Source: UBA9732 sp963599445 (GTDB lineage: Bacteria; Spirochaetota; Spirochaetia; Sphaerochaetales; Sphaerochaetaceae). Taken from it: 64,000 bases of DNA. A program made the position numbers and the translations under genes. Of the stretch, positions 50,504 through 58,586 are shown piece after piece. Within the stretch, counting starts at the first letter, position 1. Each line of letters opens with the position of its first letter. Where the stretch lies: the NCBI GenBank assembly GCA_963599445.1, contig CAVBWZ010000002.1, positions 1 through 64,000 on the forward strand, in the 5' to 3' direction. The notes beneath the pieces were generated by a model. The model made no database searches and was not told the origin of the DNA. It saw only the letters and a program-made list of their open reading frames with translations.

Positions 50504-50759
50504 GCTCATATTCACAGAATCCTATGAATCAAGAGCCAGAAGGTTTCTGAAAAAGCATCCTGAAATCATCAACCAATACAAAAAGACCCTGGTCCTCTTG
50601 GAACTGAACCCCTATCATCCATCGCTTAGGCTACATAAATGCTCAAAGTCCTTCACCGTTTCAATCAATATGAGCTACAGGATTTCATTGGATTTCATAC
50701 TTCAAGACGATACGATAATTCCAATAGACATTGGCGACCACAACCACATATACGATTAA
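50496..50759 (+). CDS. RelE/ParE-superfamily toxin
   Basis: The 87-residue protein has the RelE fold pattern: FTESYESRARRFLKKHPEII helix, LRLHKCSKSFTVSINMSYRI strand with conserved Arg, and a C-terminal IPIDIGDHNHIYD with the His/Tyr end seen in mRNA interferases of the YafQ/RelE group. It is translated by overlap with the antitoxin gene. Its stop codon shares bases with the stop of the convergent lipoprotein pseudogene. Confidence 0.82.
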   Translation: MAKLIFTESYESRARRFLKKHPEIINQYKKTLVLLELNPYHPSLRLHKCSKSFTVSINMSYRISLDFILQDDTIIPIDIGDHNHIYD

Positions 50760-51384
50760 AGAAAAGCCCTTATTGGTCGCACAAGTTCATAAAATTCTTT
50801 ACCATACCAATCGTGGTCACCATCCTCAAAATCCTGCTGCCACGCATTCTCATAGCCATTCTCAGAACTTGACCAATAAGAGCCTTGACGGGCAAACGAC
50901 CAATCCCATTTCTGTGTAGATTTATATACATAAACTCTAGCTCATCTTCGCTTGGAAGGAACCAGTCCTCATAATCATTAAACAAATAGTCTGCACAAGC
51001 TTTTGCAGCATGCACTTCTTTATCTGTTCTTCTTTTACCATGATATGCAGTCTCTCCCATTACAGAACTAAGAGCATCCGTGTTGGTTTTGCCTGACCCT
51101 ATTGCAGTATCAGTTCCAACTGACAAAACCCAGCCGTTTTCTATATAGTAGCCAAACATGTATTCAACCCTTAAATCAGCAGGAGCTGCTTCTAGATAAC
51201 GCCACCCACATTCAGTTGAAATTAGACCATCAGCATTACCTAATTCGTTATCGGCATCACAGTCGTAGAATACGTACCCACCAGCTGGCCTTTTTGAACC
51301 AATACTGTATTTCTCACTACACCCACAAAGTGATAAAATAAAAAGCAATGCAAAAACGACAATCAAAACGTTTTTCTTCATCAT
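50756..51384 (-). pseudogene. DUF1566-domain lipoprotein, frameshifted
   Basis: A signal peptide with lipobox LSLCGC (start at 51384) leads into a DUF1566-like domain: AGGYVFYDCDADNE, GWRYLEAAPADLR, WFLPSEDELEFMYINLHRNG. In this frame the sequence then becomes unlike the family. In the next frame it continues perfectly as GSYWSSSENGYENAWQQDFE to ELVRPIRAFL (stop at 50756-50758). The break lies at a T-run on the minus strand (about 50892-50898), where one extra T restores the frame. It is a one-base indel, real or from sequencing. Confidence 0.85.
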
Positions 51385-51461
51385 ATACCCCTTTGACAGC
51401 GGGGCATTATTGCGGCTCTCTCCGACTGACAAGTCGTCAGTCCCCCACAGCACATTGTCAA
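51385..51461 (-). promoter_or_regulatory. Lipoprotein leader: TTGACA, G5, hairpin, AAAGGGGTAT
   Basis: On the minus strand TTGACA (51456-51461) is followed by a G5 run (51442-51446), a 7-bp hairpin (GACTGAC...GTCAGTC, 51424-51442) and AAAGGGGTAT just before the ATG. The same order occurs upstream of the lipoprotein at 20155. Confidence 0.55.
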
Positions 51462-51852
51462 GTAAACATATCTTCGTTCGAAGAAGTCCCCCACTAAATT
51501 TACAAGCTGTATATAGAATGAGTAAAAGTGGCAATTATACCAGTTTTGCTCAAAGTACAACTTAATGAAAGTAAAAATCTATTGAGCAAATCAACCATAC
51601 AGTTTTGAGAACCACTTTTTTAAGAAAAATTTCGAATTCTGTATGGCTGTTGTGGCGCTTGAGACGCTTGTGGCGGTTGTGGACTGTTGAAATTGCAAGG
51701 ATGATTTATATCCAAAACCGTTTTTTGAGTTTTCAATATACCTTTCTCTATCCAAACCGCCAAAAAGTGAAATTTGGATACAAAGCAAACACATTCAATG
51801 CAGACCACAGCGCCATCTCTTTGGGGACTGACAAGCATCCCAAGGAAAACCC

Positions 51853-51933
51853 TTTCCACTGAAAATGGATTATTCACGCCAACAGTGGAAAACTTTCCAC
51901 TGAAACGAAGTTTTTCCCTCTTTCAGTGGAAAT
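51853..51933. repeat. Two tandem inverted-repeat units (TTTCCACTG words)
   Basis: TTTCCACTG at 51853 and 51894 and its reverse complement at 51883 and 51924 give two pairs with an exact 41-bp period, like the cluster at 1624-1705. No ATPase gene follows. The gap 51535-52057 holds this cluster, a small CACAAC-type island (about 51640-51690) and the repeat at 51993, but no credible gene. Confidence 0.8.
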
Positions 51934-51992
51934 GATACAAAGCCTAAAAACGTCTCGAAGCTATTTGGGCCGTATTCAAGGAAGCCAACGAG

Positions 51993-52057
51993 GGATAGTG
52001 CTAGAGTGCACAGCCCGAGTGCAGCAACGATGAAGACGACCCAAAGACCAAGAATGG
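51993..52057. repeat. Dispersed intergenic repeat, single unit
   Basis: The unit begins GGATAGTGCT and ends in AAAGACCAAGA, right at the stop of the permease gene (52058). Same family as 6703-6872 and 22238-22410. Confidence 0.85.
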
Positions 52058-52912
52058 TCAGCCTTTGACGGCGCCGGCGGCCACTCCCTTTATGATGTAC
52101 TTCTGACAGCAGAGGTAGAAGATTATCACAGGTATGATTCCCATAAGCACCATTGCCATGGTTGCGCCAAGGTCTACGGCACCGTAGCTGCCTTTGAGGT
52201 ACTGGATGTGGATTGGGATGGTCATGTACTTGGTCCTATCGAGGACGAGGTATGGAAGGAGGTAGTCGTTCCATACCCACATGATCTCAAGGATTGCAAC
52301 GGAGATCAAGGTTGGCTTGAGGACGGGAAGCACCACCTGGAAGTATGTGCGAACCGGGCCGCATCCGTCTATGACGGCAGCTTCCTCCATCTCGAGGGGG
52401 ATCGTCTTCATGAAGCCAGAGAACATGAATATTGCAAGACCTGCACCAAAGCCAAGGTAGACGACAGGGATTGTGAACGGAGTGTTCAACTTTAGGGTGT
52501 CGGCGGTCTTGGAGAGCGTGAACATGACCATCTGGAAAGGAACGACCATGCTGAACACGCAAAGGTAGTAGACTATGCGGCATACGAGGGAGTCTATCCT
52601 AGAGATGTACCAAGCCGACATGCTTGTGCAAAGCAGAATCACCGCAGTGGAGACGATCGTTATGAAGAACGAGTAGCTCACGGACTTGATGTATGGGTAG
52701 TTTCCAAAGGTCATGCCCTTCACGAAGTTGGAGAACCCCGCCCACATCTCGCCTACAGGGATTGCGAATGTGTTGGTCTTGACGAAGGTGTTGATCTTGA
52801 AGGAGTTCAACACGACGAGGACTATTGGGAATATCCAAAGAAGTGACAACAAAGCAAAAAAAACGGAGAGTATGGTCTTTCTGACCTTCTCGCCTGTAAG
52901 ACTGGCTGCCAT
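52058..52912 (-). CDS. Sugar ABC permease, MalG type
   Basis: The 284-residue membrane protein has six helices and the EAA loop EMEEAAVIDGCGPVRTYFQVVLPVLKP (about 180-206), which contacts the ATPase. It belongs to the CUT1 family of carbohydrate importers. Its ATG overlaps the stop of the MalF-type gene by one base (TAATG). No ATPase gene is in the cluster, so a shared MsmK-like ATPase elsewhere is expected. A dispersed repeat follows the stop. Confidence 0.92.
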   Translation of the reverse strand: MAASLTGEKVRKTILSVFFALLSLLWIFPIVLVVLNSFKINTFVKTNTFAIPVGEMWAGFSNFVKGMTFGNYPYIKSVSYSFFITIVSTAVILLCTSMSAWYISRIDSLVCRIVYYLCVFSMVVPFQMVMFTLSKTADTLKLNTPFTIPVVYLGFGAGLAIFMFSGFMKTIPLEMEEAAVIDGCGPVRTYFQVVLPVLKPTLISVAILEIMWVWNDYLLPYLVLDRTKYMTIPIHIQYLKGSYGAVDLGATMAMVLMGIIPVIIFYLCCQKYIIKGVAAGAVKG

Positions 52913-53841
52913 TACTGCTGTACCTCCTTTTCACGGGTGAACTTGAGCTGAAGAAGCCCAATGAAGGCGACAAGGATGAAGAATATCACGGCCTTGGCCT
53001 GTGCGGTTCCACGGGCTGCGGTGTTGGAGCCGTAGAACGTCGTGTAGATGTTCAAGGCAAGCATCTCTGTGGTCTTGACCACAGAACCATCGGCCTTGAA
53101 GATGAATGGCTGACCTCCGTTGAGAGCTAGGTTCTGGTCGAAGAGCTTGAAGCCGTTGGAGAGCGTGAGGAACGTGCATATCGTGATGGATGACATGACG
53201 TTTGGGATGGTGATCTTCACGAGCATCTGCCAGCGATTGGCTCCGTCTATGGCGGCGGCTTCCATGATGTCGTCGGGGATGGCCTGGATGCCCGCGATGT
53301 AGATTATCATCATGTAGCCTATCTGCTGCCAGCACATGAGGATGATAAGACCCCAGAAGCCGTATTTGGTTTCAAGCAGGATGGACGTGTTGTATTTTGA
53401 GAGGATACCGTCGAAGATCATGGACCAGATATGGCCAAGGACGATTCCTCCAATGAGGTTGGGCATGAAGAACACTGTTCTGAACAGGTTGCTGCCCTTT
53501 ATCTTCTGAGTGAGGGCCAACGCAATTGCAAAGGCCAACACGTTTATTATCAAGACCGATACTACCGTGTACAGGGCTGTATACCAGAACGCATGCATGA
53601 ACGATGCATCCTTGAATGCCTTGACGTAGTTTCCAAAGCCAATGAACGTGGCGTCGGACGTGATTCTGAACTTGCAGAACGAAAGGTATATGCCTTGGAT
53701 GAAAGGCCATACGAAGCCTATTGCGAAGGCTACGATCGTAGGACCCATGAACAGGGGGAACCAACGCTTGATTGGCTTCTTTATAAGGGAGGACCTAAGA
53801 CCGCCCCCCTGACTGCGGACCTTCTTTTTTGTCGCTGTCAT
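52912..53841 (-). CDS. Sugar ABC permease, MalF type
   Basis: The 309-residue membrane protein has a basic N-terminus (MTATKKKVRSQGG), six helices and the EAA loop IPDDIMEAAAIDGANRWQMLVKITIPN. It pairs with the MalG-type permease. I prefer the ATG at 53841; a TTG four codons upstream is closer to the AGGAG. The gene follows the binding-protein gene by about 75 bp. Confidence 0.9.
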   Translation of the reverse strand: MTATKKKVRSQGGGLRSSLIKKPIKRWFPLFMGPTIVAFAIGFVWPFIQGIYLSFCKFRITSDATFIGFGNYVKAFKDASFMHAFWYTALYTVVSVLIINVLAFAIALALTQKIKGSNLFRTVFFMPNLIGGIVLGHIWSMIFDGILSKYNTSILLETKYGFWGLIILMCWQQIGYMMIIYIAGIQAIPDDIMEAAAIDGANRWQMLVKITIPNVMSSITICTFLTLSNGFKLFDQNLALNGGQPFIFKADGSVVKTTEMLALNIYTTFYGSNTAARGTAQAKAVIFFILVAFIGLLQLKFTREKEVQQ

Positions 53842-53917
53842 GTACTTAGTCAACTCCTAGTGTAATCAAAAAAGAAGATGGCGGAGCCTTGACTCCGCCA
53901 CCTGCACCTATTGGAAC

Positions 53918-55219
53918 TTAGTGCTCGTTTGCGTACTGCGTTGCCCAACCCTGGACGAATGCAGTCTCGACAAGCTTCCAAGTCTCTGCGGAAGGAGCAT
54001 TGTCATACTGGTTCATTGCAGAAACGACACCTGCTCTCCAATCGTCGACAGCTGGAGTGTAGTTGAATGCCCAAGTCATGACATAGTTGCCCTTCTTGTT
54101 GTACTCGTTTGCAGCATCGAGGAAGACGTTGCCGGAAGGAGCAGCCTGCTTGTAAGGGATAGCACCAAATGTCTTTGCAAGAAGCTCTGTTCCAGTCTTG
54201 GAAGTGACCATCCAGTACATGAAGTCGATCGTTGCATCGATGTCTTCCTGAGAAGCCTTTCCGTTGACAGCCCAGCAGCCTTCTGTTCCGCAGTTGAGAC
54301 CAGCCTTCTCCTCGCCTTTGACTCCGCTGTAGAAAGGAATCATGGTGAGGTTCGCTGGGTCAAGACCGTACTTGTTCGTGAGGGCATCGTACTCCCAGTT
54401 TCCGTTCTGGTAGAATACAGCCTTCTTTGTGCCGAACTCGTTCTCTGCATCGTAGCCACCTGTTGCAAGTGAGTTAGGAGCATATGCCGAGTTGTTGATG
54501 TAGAGGTCCCAGAGGTTCTTGAAGTTGTCAAGATATGCACCTGTGATCGTTGCTGGCTGAGGACCTGCCGTCCAACCGTTGTCCCTTGCTTCGTAGTAGA
54601 GAGCAACGTTTGCAAGGTGTCCGGAGAATCTCCAAGAAGAGGAGCCGTCCATACCTGCGGATGTGAAAGCATCGAAGCCAAGCTCTGCAGCTCTTGCGTG
54701 GATGTCTTCAGCTATTGCCTTGAGGGAAGCGAAATCCTTGATGTCCTCTACTGCATAGCCAGCCTTTGCAAGGAGTTCCTTGTTCACGATGATTCCAAAG
54801 CACTCGTAGCAGTAGCCAATGGAGCAGAGCTTTCCGTTCTCATCGTAGAGGTTGTAGGCGTCTGTGGAAAGTTCGTTGGCGATCTTCGTGCCGGTGAGGT
54901 CGTATGCATACTCGCCCCAGCTTCTTACAGCACCTTCGTTACCAATGACGAAGAGTGTAGGCATGGAAGACTTGTCCATCTCAGCCGTGAGGGTCTCGTT
55001 GTATGTACCAGCGGCGGCTGTGACCACCTTTACAGGAACACCGGTCTCTGCTGTGTAAGCAGCTGCGACTTCCTGAAGGACTGCGTCTGATTCTGGCTTG
55101 AAGTTGAGCCAATAGACGGAACCCTGCTTTGCTGTTGTCTGATTCTCAGCAGCAGCCTGTGCAAATGCGCTTGAAAGAACAAGGGCAAGAGCGACAAGAA
55201 CAACAATTGTCTTTTTCAT
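53918..55219 (-). CDS. Carbohydrate ABC transporter binding protein
   Basis: The 433-residue exported protein has a signal peptide ending SSAFAQAAAE. It has the type 1 family-1 sugar-binding fold: SVYWLNFKPESDAVLQEVAA, YCYECFGIIVNKELLAKAGY and FYQNGNWEYDALT are typical. Several Trp and Tyr residues could line the sugar site. It heads the MalF/MalG-type operon, with GGAGG at the ATG. The substrate cannot be told; maltodextrins, melibiose-like sugars or plant oligosaccharides are possible. Confidence 0.92.
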   Translation of the reverse strand: MKKTIVVLVALALVLSSAFAQAAAENQTTAKQGSVYWLNFKPESDAVLQEVAAAYTAETGVPVKVVTAAAGTYNETLTAEMDKSSMPTLFVIGNEGAVRSWGEYAYDLTGTKIANELSTDAYNLYDENGKLCSIGYCYECFGIIVNKELLAKAGYAVEDIKDFASLKAIAEDIHARAAELGFDAFTSAGMDGSSSWRFSGHLANVALYYEARDNGWTAGPQPATITGAYLDNFKNLWDLYINNSAYAPNSLATGGYDAENEFGTKKAVFYQNGNWEYDALTNKYGLDPANLTMIPFYSGVKGEEKAGLNCGTEGCWAVNGKASQEDIDATIDFMYWMVTSKTGTELLAKTFGAIPYKQAAPSGNVFLDAANEYNKKGNYVMTWAFNYTPAVDDWRAGVVSAMNQYDNAPSAETWKLVETAFVQGWATQYANEH

Positions 55220-55296
55220 TTTTTTCCTCCAATCCAGGGGTATCTCCCCTTTAGATTCAATGACAAAGTATATTTTAACACCGCAAATCCCAAAAG

Positions 55297-55328
55297 GCTA
55301 TATTTTTTTCGTCAAGTAGATGTAAAAT
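55297..55328 (+). repeat. Left 30-bp direct repeat flanking ATPase cassette
   Basis: GCTATATTTTTTTCG with TCAAGTAGATGTAAAAT matches 56830-56860 (GCTATATTTTTCG, TCAAGTAGATGTAAAAT) apart from two small indels. Both lie in the same orientation, one on each side of the DUF4143 gene and its iterons. Confidence 0.85.
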
Positions 55329-55364
55329 CACCGGCTAAATCAGCGATGTTTTCCAAATGAAAGC

Positions 55365-56723
55365 CTATTTTCCAGTTTGGAAGTATCTCTCAGGGGAAAT
55401 ATCGATGAAGTCGAACGTCTGCTCATGGAAGAACATGACCATGTATACAGGAAGATATGTCACCTTTCCGTCCGTTTTCACATTGCCATTGGCAAGGACA
55501 CAGGCTTCATTTATGCCATATCCCTCTATCTTCAACACATTATCCAAGGCGGAGTGTTTCTCATAGTCCTTCCCGCTTTTTACTTCTATGGGAAGAACCC
55601 TTCCATCATGCTCGATGACAAAATCAAGTTCGCCATTCTTTTTGCTGTTGTAGTAGTAAAGTGCATAACCATGGGCATTGAGTTCCTGGGCCACTACATT
55701 TTCGTAGACAGCACCTTTGTTCAAGTCCTTTCTGTTGGTGATAATTTCAAGCTTGCAACTTCTTCCGTACATTGTCGTAAGCAATCCCACATCCGAAAGG
55801 AAGACCTTAAAGAGGGTGTTCTTCTCATTCAGCATAAGAGGAATGACAGGTTCAGTGACATTGAACACCCCCAGGGCAACACCAGCTTTCCAAAGCCAAA
55901 CGAAACTGTTTTCGACTCTTTCGTACCTCAAACTTTTCTTGATATCTGAAATCATGAACCGCTTGTTTTTCTCATTGAGTTCAGATGGTATAAGGTCATA
56001 GACTTGAGAAACTATCAACTTTCTGTTTTCTTCCTCGTATTGAGTGAAATCAAGTTTGTACTGCTCTATGATGGAGTTGTGCTCGTTTATGACTTCATCG
56101 ATATTCGATGTAGTACGGTACTTTTCAACAGCTGCAGGCATACCTCCAATGATGAGGTAGAGATTGAAAATCTCCATCATCCTTTCATGAATCACACTAT
56201 CCACAGGAGTCTTTGTCTTGAATGAGTGAAAAAGGATATCGACTACATCTTCACCAACATTGAAAACCTGAAGGAACTCTTCAAAATCCAAAGGATACAT
56301 CGTTATGGTCTTCAGATAGCCAACAGGAGCGGACCTAAGGTTGACAAGTTCTACACCAAGCAGAGAGCCAGAGAGAATGTAACGAAACCGTCTATCGTCA
56401 ACAAGGAACTTTATCCTTGTAACGATTTCCTTGCATTTCTGTATTTCATCAAAGAAAAATATGGTTTTCCCTGCAGTGACGTTCCTACCGCTGGCAAGAC
56501 TAAGTTTCATAACCAAATCATCGGTATTTGTCGCTGTATCGATAATCTCCACAATCTTTGAATTCTCAATCAGGTTGAACTCAATATAATCTGCAGAAGA
56601 CGCTTCTAGGCAATGACGGATAACAAAAGTCTTCCCCGCTTGTCTCACTCCATAAAGCAGCAGCGCCTTATCACCAGACTCAATCCAGCGCATAATGTCC
56701 TTTTCAACCTTTCGTTTAAGCAT
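55365..56723 (-). CDS. AAA_14/DUF4143 ATPase, copy 2
   Basis: The 452-residue paralogue of the protein at 46724-48079 has P-loop LYGVRQAGKTFVIRHC, Walker B TIFFFDEIQKCK, SGSLLGVEL and the C-terminal GELDFVIEHDGRVLPIEVKSG motif (PD-(D/E)xK-like). It has its own set of 33-bp-phased repeats upstream with a different word. The gene and its iterons are bounded by imperfect 30-bp direct repeats, so it may have entered the intergenic region as a unit. GAGGTG precedes the ATG. Confidence 0.9.
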   Translation of the reverse strand: MLKRKVEKDIMRWIESGDKALLLYGVRQAGKTFVIRHCLEASSADYIEFNLIENSKIVEIIDTATNTDDLVMKLSLASGRNVTAGKTIFFFDEIQKCKEIVTRIKFLVDDRRFRYILSGSLLGVELVNLRSAPVGYLKTITMYPLDFEEFLQVFNVGEDVVDILFHSFKTKTPVDSVIHERMMEIFNLYLIIGGMPAAVEKYRTTSNIDEVINEHNSIIEQYKLDFTQYEEENRKLIVSQVYDLIPSELNEKNKRFMISDIKKSLRYERVENSFVWLWKAGVALGVFNVTEPVIPLMLNEKNTLFKVFLSDVGLLTTMYGRSCKLEIITNRKDLNKGAVYENVVAQELNAHGYALYYYNSKKNGELDFVIEHDGRVLPIEVKSGKDYEKHSALDNVLKIEGYGINEACVLANGNVKTDGKVTYLPVYMVMFFHEQTFDFIDISPERYFQTGK

Positions 56724-56731
56724 GCAAACAC

Positions 56732-56814
56732 CTCATGTACGTTTTCCAATGGTATTATACCCAATTTTTGTCATTTTTCCATGGATTTATCCACCTGTTT
56801 TTGACATTTTTCCA
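56732..56814. repeat. Three iterons TTTTTGWCATTTTTCCA, 33-bp period
   Basis: Two full copies start at 56765 and 56798 and a degenerate one (TTTTCCA at 56742-56748) lies 33 bp before. A TATAAT (56754-56759, minus strand) sits between them, so the copies cover the -10/-35 region of the ATPase promoter. Confidence 0.8.
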
Positions 56815-56829
56815 AAACAAAGACCGAGA

Positions 56830-56860
56830 GCTATATTTTTCGCTCAAGTAGATGTAAAAT
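56830..56860 (+). repeat. Right 30-bp direct repeat flanking ATPase cassette
   Basis: See 55297-55328. This copy lies 30 bp before the aldolase ATG and may also hold its promoter (TAAAAT box). Confidence 0.85.
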
Positions 56861-56890
56861 TGGCACAAAAACACAACACAGGAGACGAAA

Positions 56891-57571
56891 ATGCAGCTAA
56901 TGCTCGACACAGCGAACCTAAACGAAATAAAGCAGGCACTCCAGTACTGCCATCTGGCAGGCGTCACGACGAACCCATCCATAATGAGCAAGGAGGGAAA
57001 GACCGATTTCTTTGAGCACATGCGTGCAATCAAGACCCTCATTGGGGAGGATGCCACGCTGCACGTACAGGTCATTGGAGACGGCTGCGATACCATAGTG
57101 AAGGAAGCAAGACACATCCACAATGAACTTGGAGAGAACACCTTCGTAAAGATCCCCGTCTCAAAGGAAGGGCTCAAGGCAATGCAGATTCTCAAAGACG
57201 AAGGCATTGGGGTCACAGCCACAAGCGTATACACCACGTTCCAGGGCATCATGACCGTCCTTGCAGGGGCGCGCTACATGGCCTGCTACTACAACAGGAT
57301 GCTTGATGTGAACATAGACGCACAACAGGTCATAGGCGAGATACAGCATTTCATAGACGAAAGCGGCTCGAACTGCCAAATCGTGGCCGCATCCTTCAAG
57401 AACATACAGGAAATCACATCGTCATTCGCTTGCGGGGCATCGTTCTGCACTGTTCCATACGACATCTTCATGAAAGGACTGTCAATGCCATGCATAGACA
57501 AGGCCGTCGCCGACTTCAAGAAGGATTGGAGCAGAGTGTACGGAGAGGATGTCACCATAGCGGACCTATGA
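56891..57571 (+). CDS. fsa: Fructose-6-phosphate aldolase / transaldolase-like
   Basis: The 226-residue protein of the small transaldolase/FSA class has MLDTANLNEIKQAL, GVTTNPSIMSKEGK, the Schiff-base Lys in NTFVKIPVSKEGL, GVTATSVYTTFQ and AASFKNIQEI. FSA splits fructose-6-phosphate to dihydroxyacetone and glyceraldehyde-3-phosphate; some homologues are true transaldolases, and a Tyr/Phe difference decides, which I cannot settle. GGAGACG precedes the ATG. Single gene. Confidence 0.88.
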   Translation: MQLMLDTANLNEIKQALQYCHLAGVTTNPSIMSKEGKTDFFEHMRAIKTLIGEDATLHVQVIGDGCDTIVKEARHIHNELGENTFVKIPVSKEGLKAMQILKDEGIGVTATSVYTTFQGIMTVLAGARYMACYYNRMLDVNIDAQQVIGEIQHFIDESGSNCQIVAASFKNIQEITSSFACGASFCTVPYDIFMKGLSMPCIDKAVADFKKDWSRVYGEDVTIADL

Positions 57572-57711
57572 CAAAGGAATCGGCTTAGTCAAGATGAGGC
57601 CCAAAAGAGCAATCTCAACCACAAGTTGAGCGAAAAGACAACCACCGCTATAGGTCGTTCAACAACAGGTCCATTACAAAACTCTAGGAGAAAAGCTAGA
57701 TTTCCGGGTGT

Positions 57712-57731
57712 AGGAGCCAAACGAGGCTCCA
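57712..57731 (+). promoter_or_regulatory. Leader hairpin before XRE gene
   Basis: GGAGCC, loop AAACGA, GGCTCC forms a hairpin that ends just before the AAGGAG used by the XRE gene, so it could affect translation. The 57572-57744 gap shows no other clear signal. Confidence 0.4.
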
Positions 57732-57744
57732 AGGAGAAAAGAAG

Positions 57745-58251
57745 ATGAAAGAAACATTTGGAACAAGATTTGCAAGACTCAGAAAGGAAAAGGGCCTCAC
57801 CCAGGACTTCGTAGCGGAGAAGGCGAATGTAAGCCCACAGGCCGTCTCAAAGTGGGAGAACGACATAAACATGCCTGACATCACACTGCTTCCAATGCTT
57901 GGAGACCTCTTGGGAGTGACGACGGACGAACTGCTTGGGAAAGAAATGGTTCCAGCGGTAAGGATGTTGGACACATCCCAGAAGAAGCCGTTCGAGCAGA
58001 TGCTCCTCAAAATCATCGTGGACTCAAAGGACGGCGACAAGGTACGCGTGAACCTTCCGCTTTCACTTGTGAAGGTATGTCTTGAAACAGGGCTTTCAAT
58101 GCCGGAGGTCTCAGGGAACAAGGCTACGGCCGAGGCTCTTGCGAACATAGACTGGCAGCAGATGTTCTCGCTTGTGGAGAAAGGTGTCATAGGAGAGCTT
58201 GTAAGCGTGCAGTCGGCTGACGGCGACAATGTCTCCATAGTCGTCGAGTAA
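57745..58251 (+). CDS. XRE regulator with C-terminal YvlB-like domain
   Basis: The 168-residue protein has an N-terminal helix-turn-helix (RFARLRKEKGLTQDFVAEKA, VSPQAVSKWENDINMPD) of the XRE family. The C-terminal part (LLKIIVDSKDGDKVRVNLPL, SLVKVCLETG, WQQMFSLVEKGVIGELVSVQ) resembles the small alpha/beta domain of YvlB/LiaX-type stress proteins. The downstream gene encodes a related small protein, so the pair probably forms one sensing unit, perhaps for envelope stress; that role is inference. Confidence 0.75.
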   Translation: MKETFGTRFARLRKEKGLTQDFVAEKANVSPQAVSKWENDINMPDITLLPMLGDLLGVTTDELLGKEMVPAVRMLDTSQKKPFEQMLLKIIVDSKDGDKVRVNLPLSLVKVCLETGLSMPEVSGNKATAEALANIDWQQMFSLVEKGVIGELVSVQSADGDNVSIVVE

Positions 58252-58261
58252 AGGCCCCGCA

Positions 58262-58519
58262 ATGAAGATAAACATAAAGGTGAACGAAGAGGACTCAAGG
58301 TTCAAACTGAACCTTTGGGTCCCGACAAGCCTCATAAAGTCGAGGTTCATCTGGAAACAGGCTGGAAAGGCCAAAGGCATGACACCGGAGCTGGCGCAGA
58401 AAATCCAGAAAGCCGTTTCAAGAGCCTACTCTGAAATAAAGGAATACATACGCGCCAACGGACACTTCACCCTCGTGGAAGCGGACTCCGACGGCACGCA
58501 TGTGAAGATAATGATATGA
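58262..58519 (+). CDS. Small protein related to the XRE C-terminal domain
   Basis: The 85-residue protein begins 10 bases after the XRE gene and lacks a good SD, so it likely depends on translational coupling. KINIKVNEEDSRFKLNLWVPTS and a final FTLVEADSDGTHVKIMI strand echo the RVNLPLSLV and SVQSADGDNVSIVV segments of the XRE protein. No membrane segment is seen. Function unknown. Confidence 0.7.
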   Translation: MKINIKVNEEDSRFKLNLWVPTSLIKSRFIWKQAGKAKGMTPELAQKIQKAVSRAYSEIKEYIRANGHFTLVEADSDGTHVKIMI

Positions 58520-58586
58520 CGGATGCCAAAGGGCCGTTGCACTGCGAAATGCAGTGCGATGAGGCCACAGCGTCATCGCAGGATGC

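Noticed and set aside
55297..55330. TTGACG on the minus strand as -35 of the sugar-binding protein gene
   Set aside because: No acceptable -10 box at 16-19 bp; the repeat explanation is stronger.
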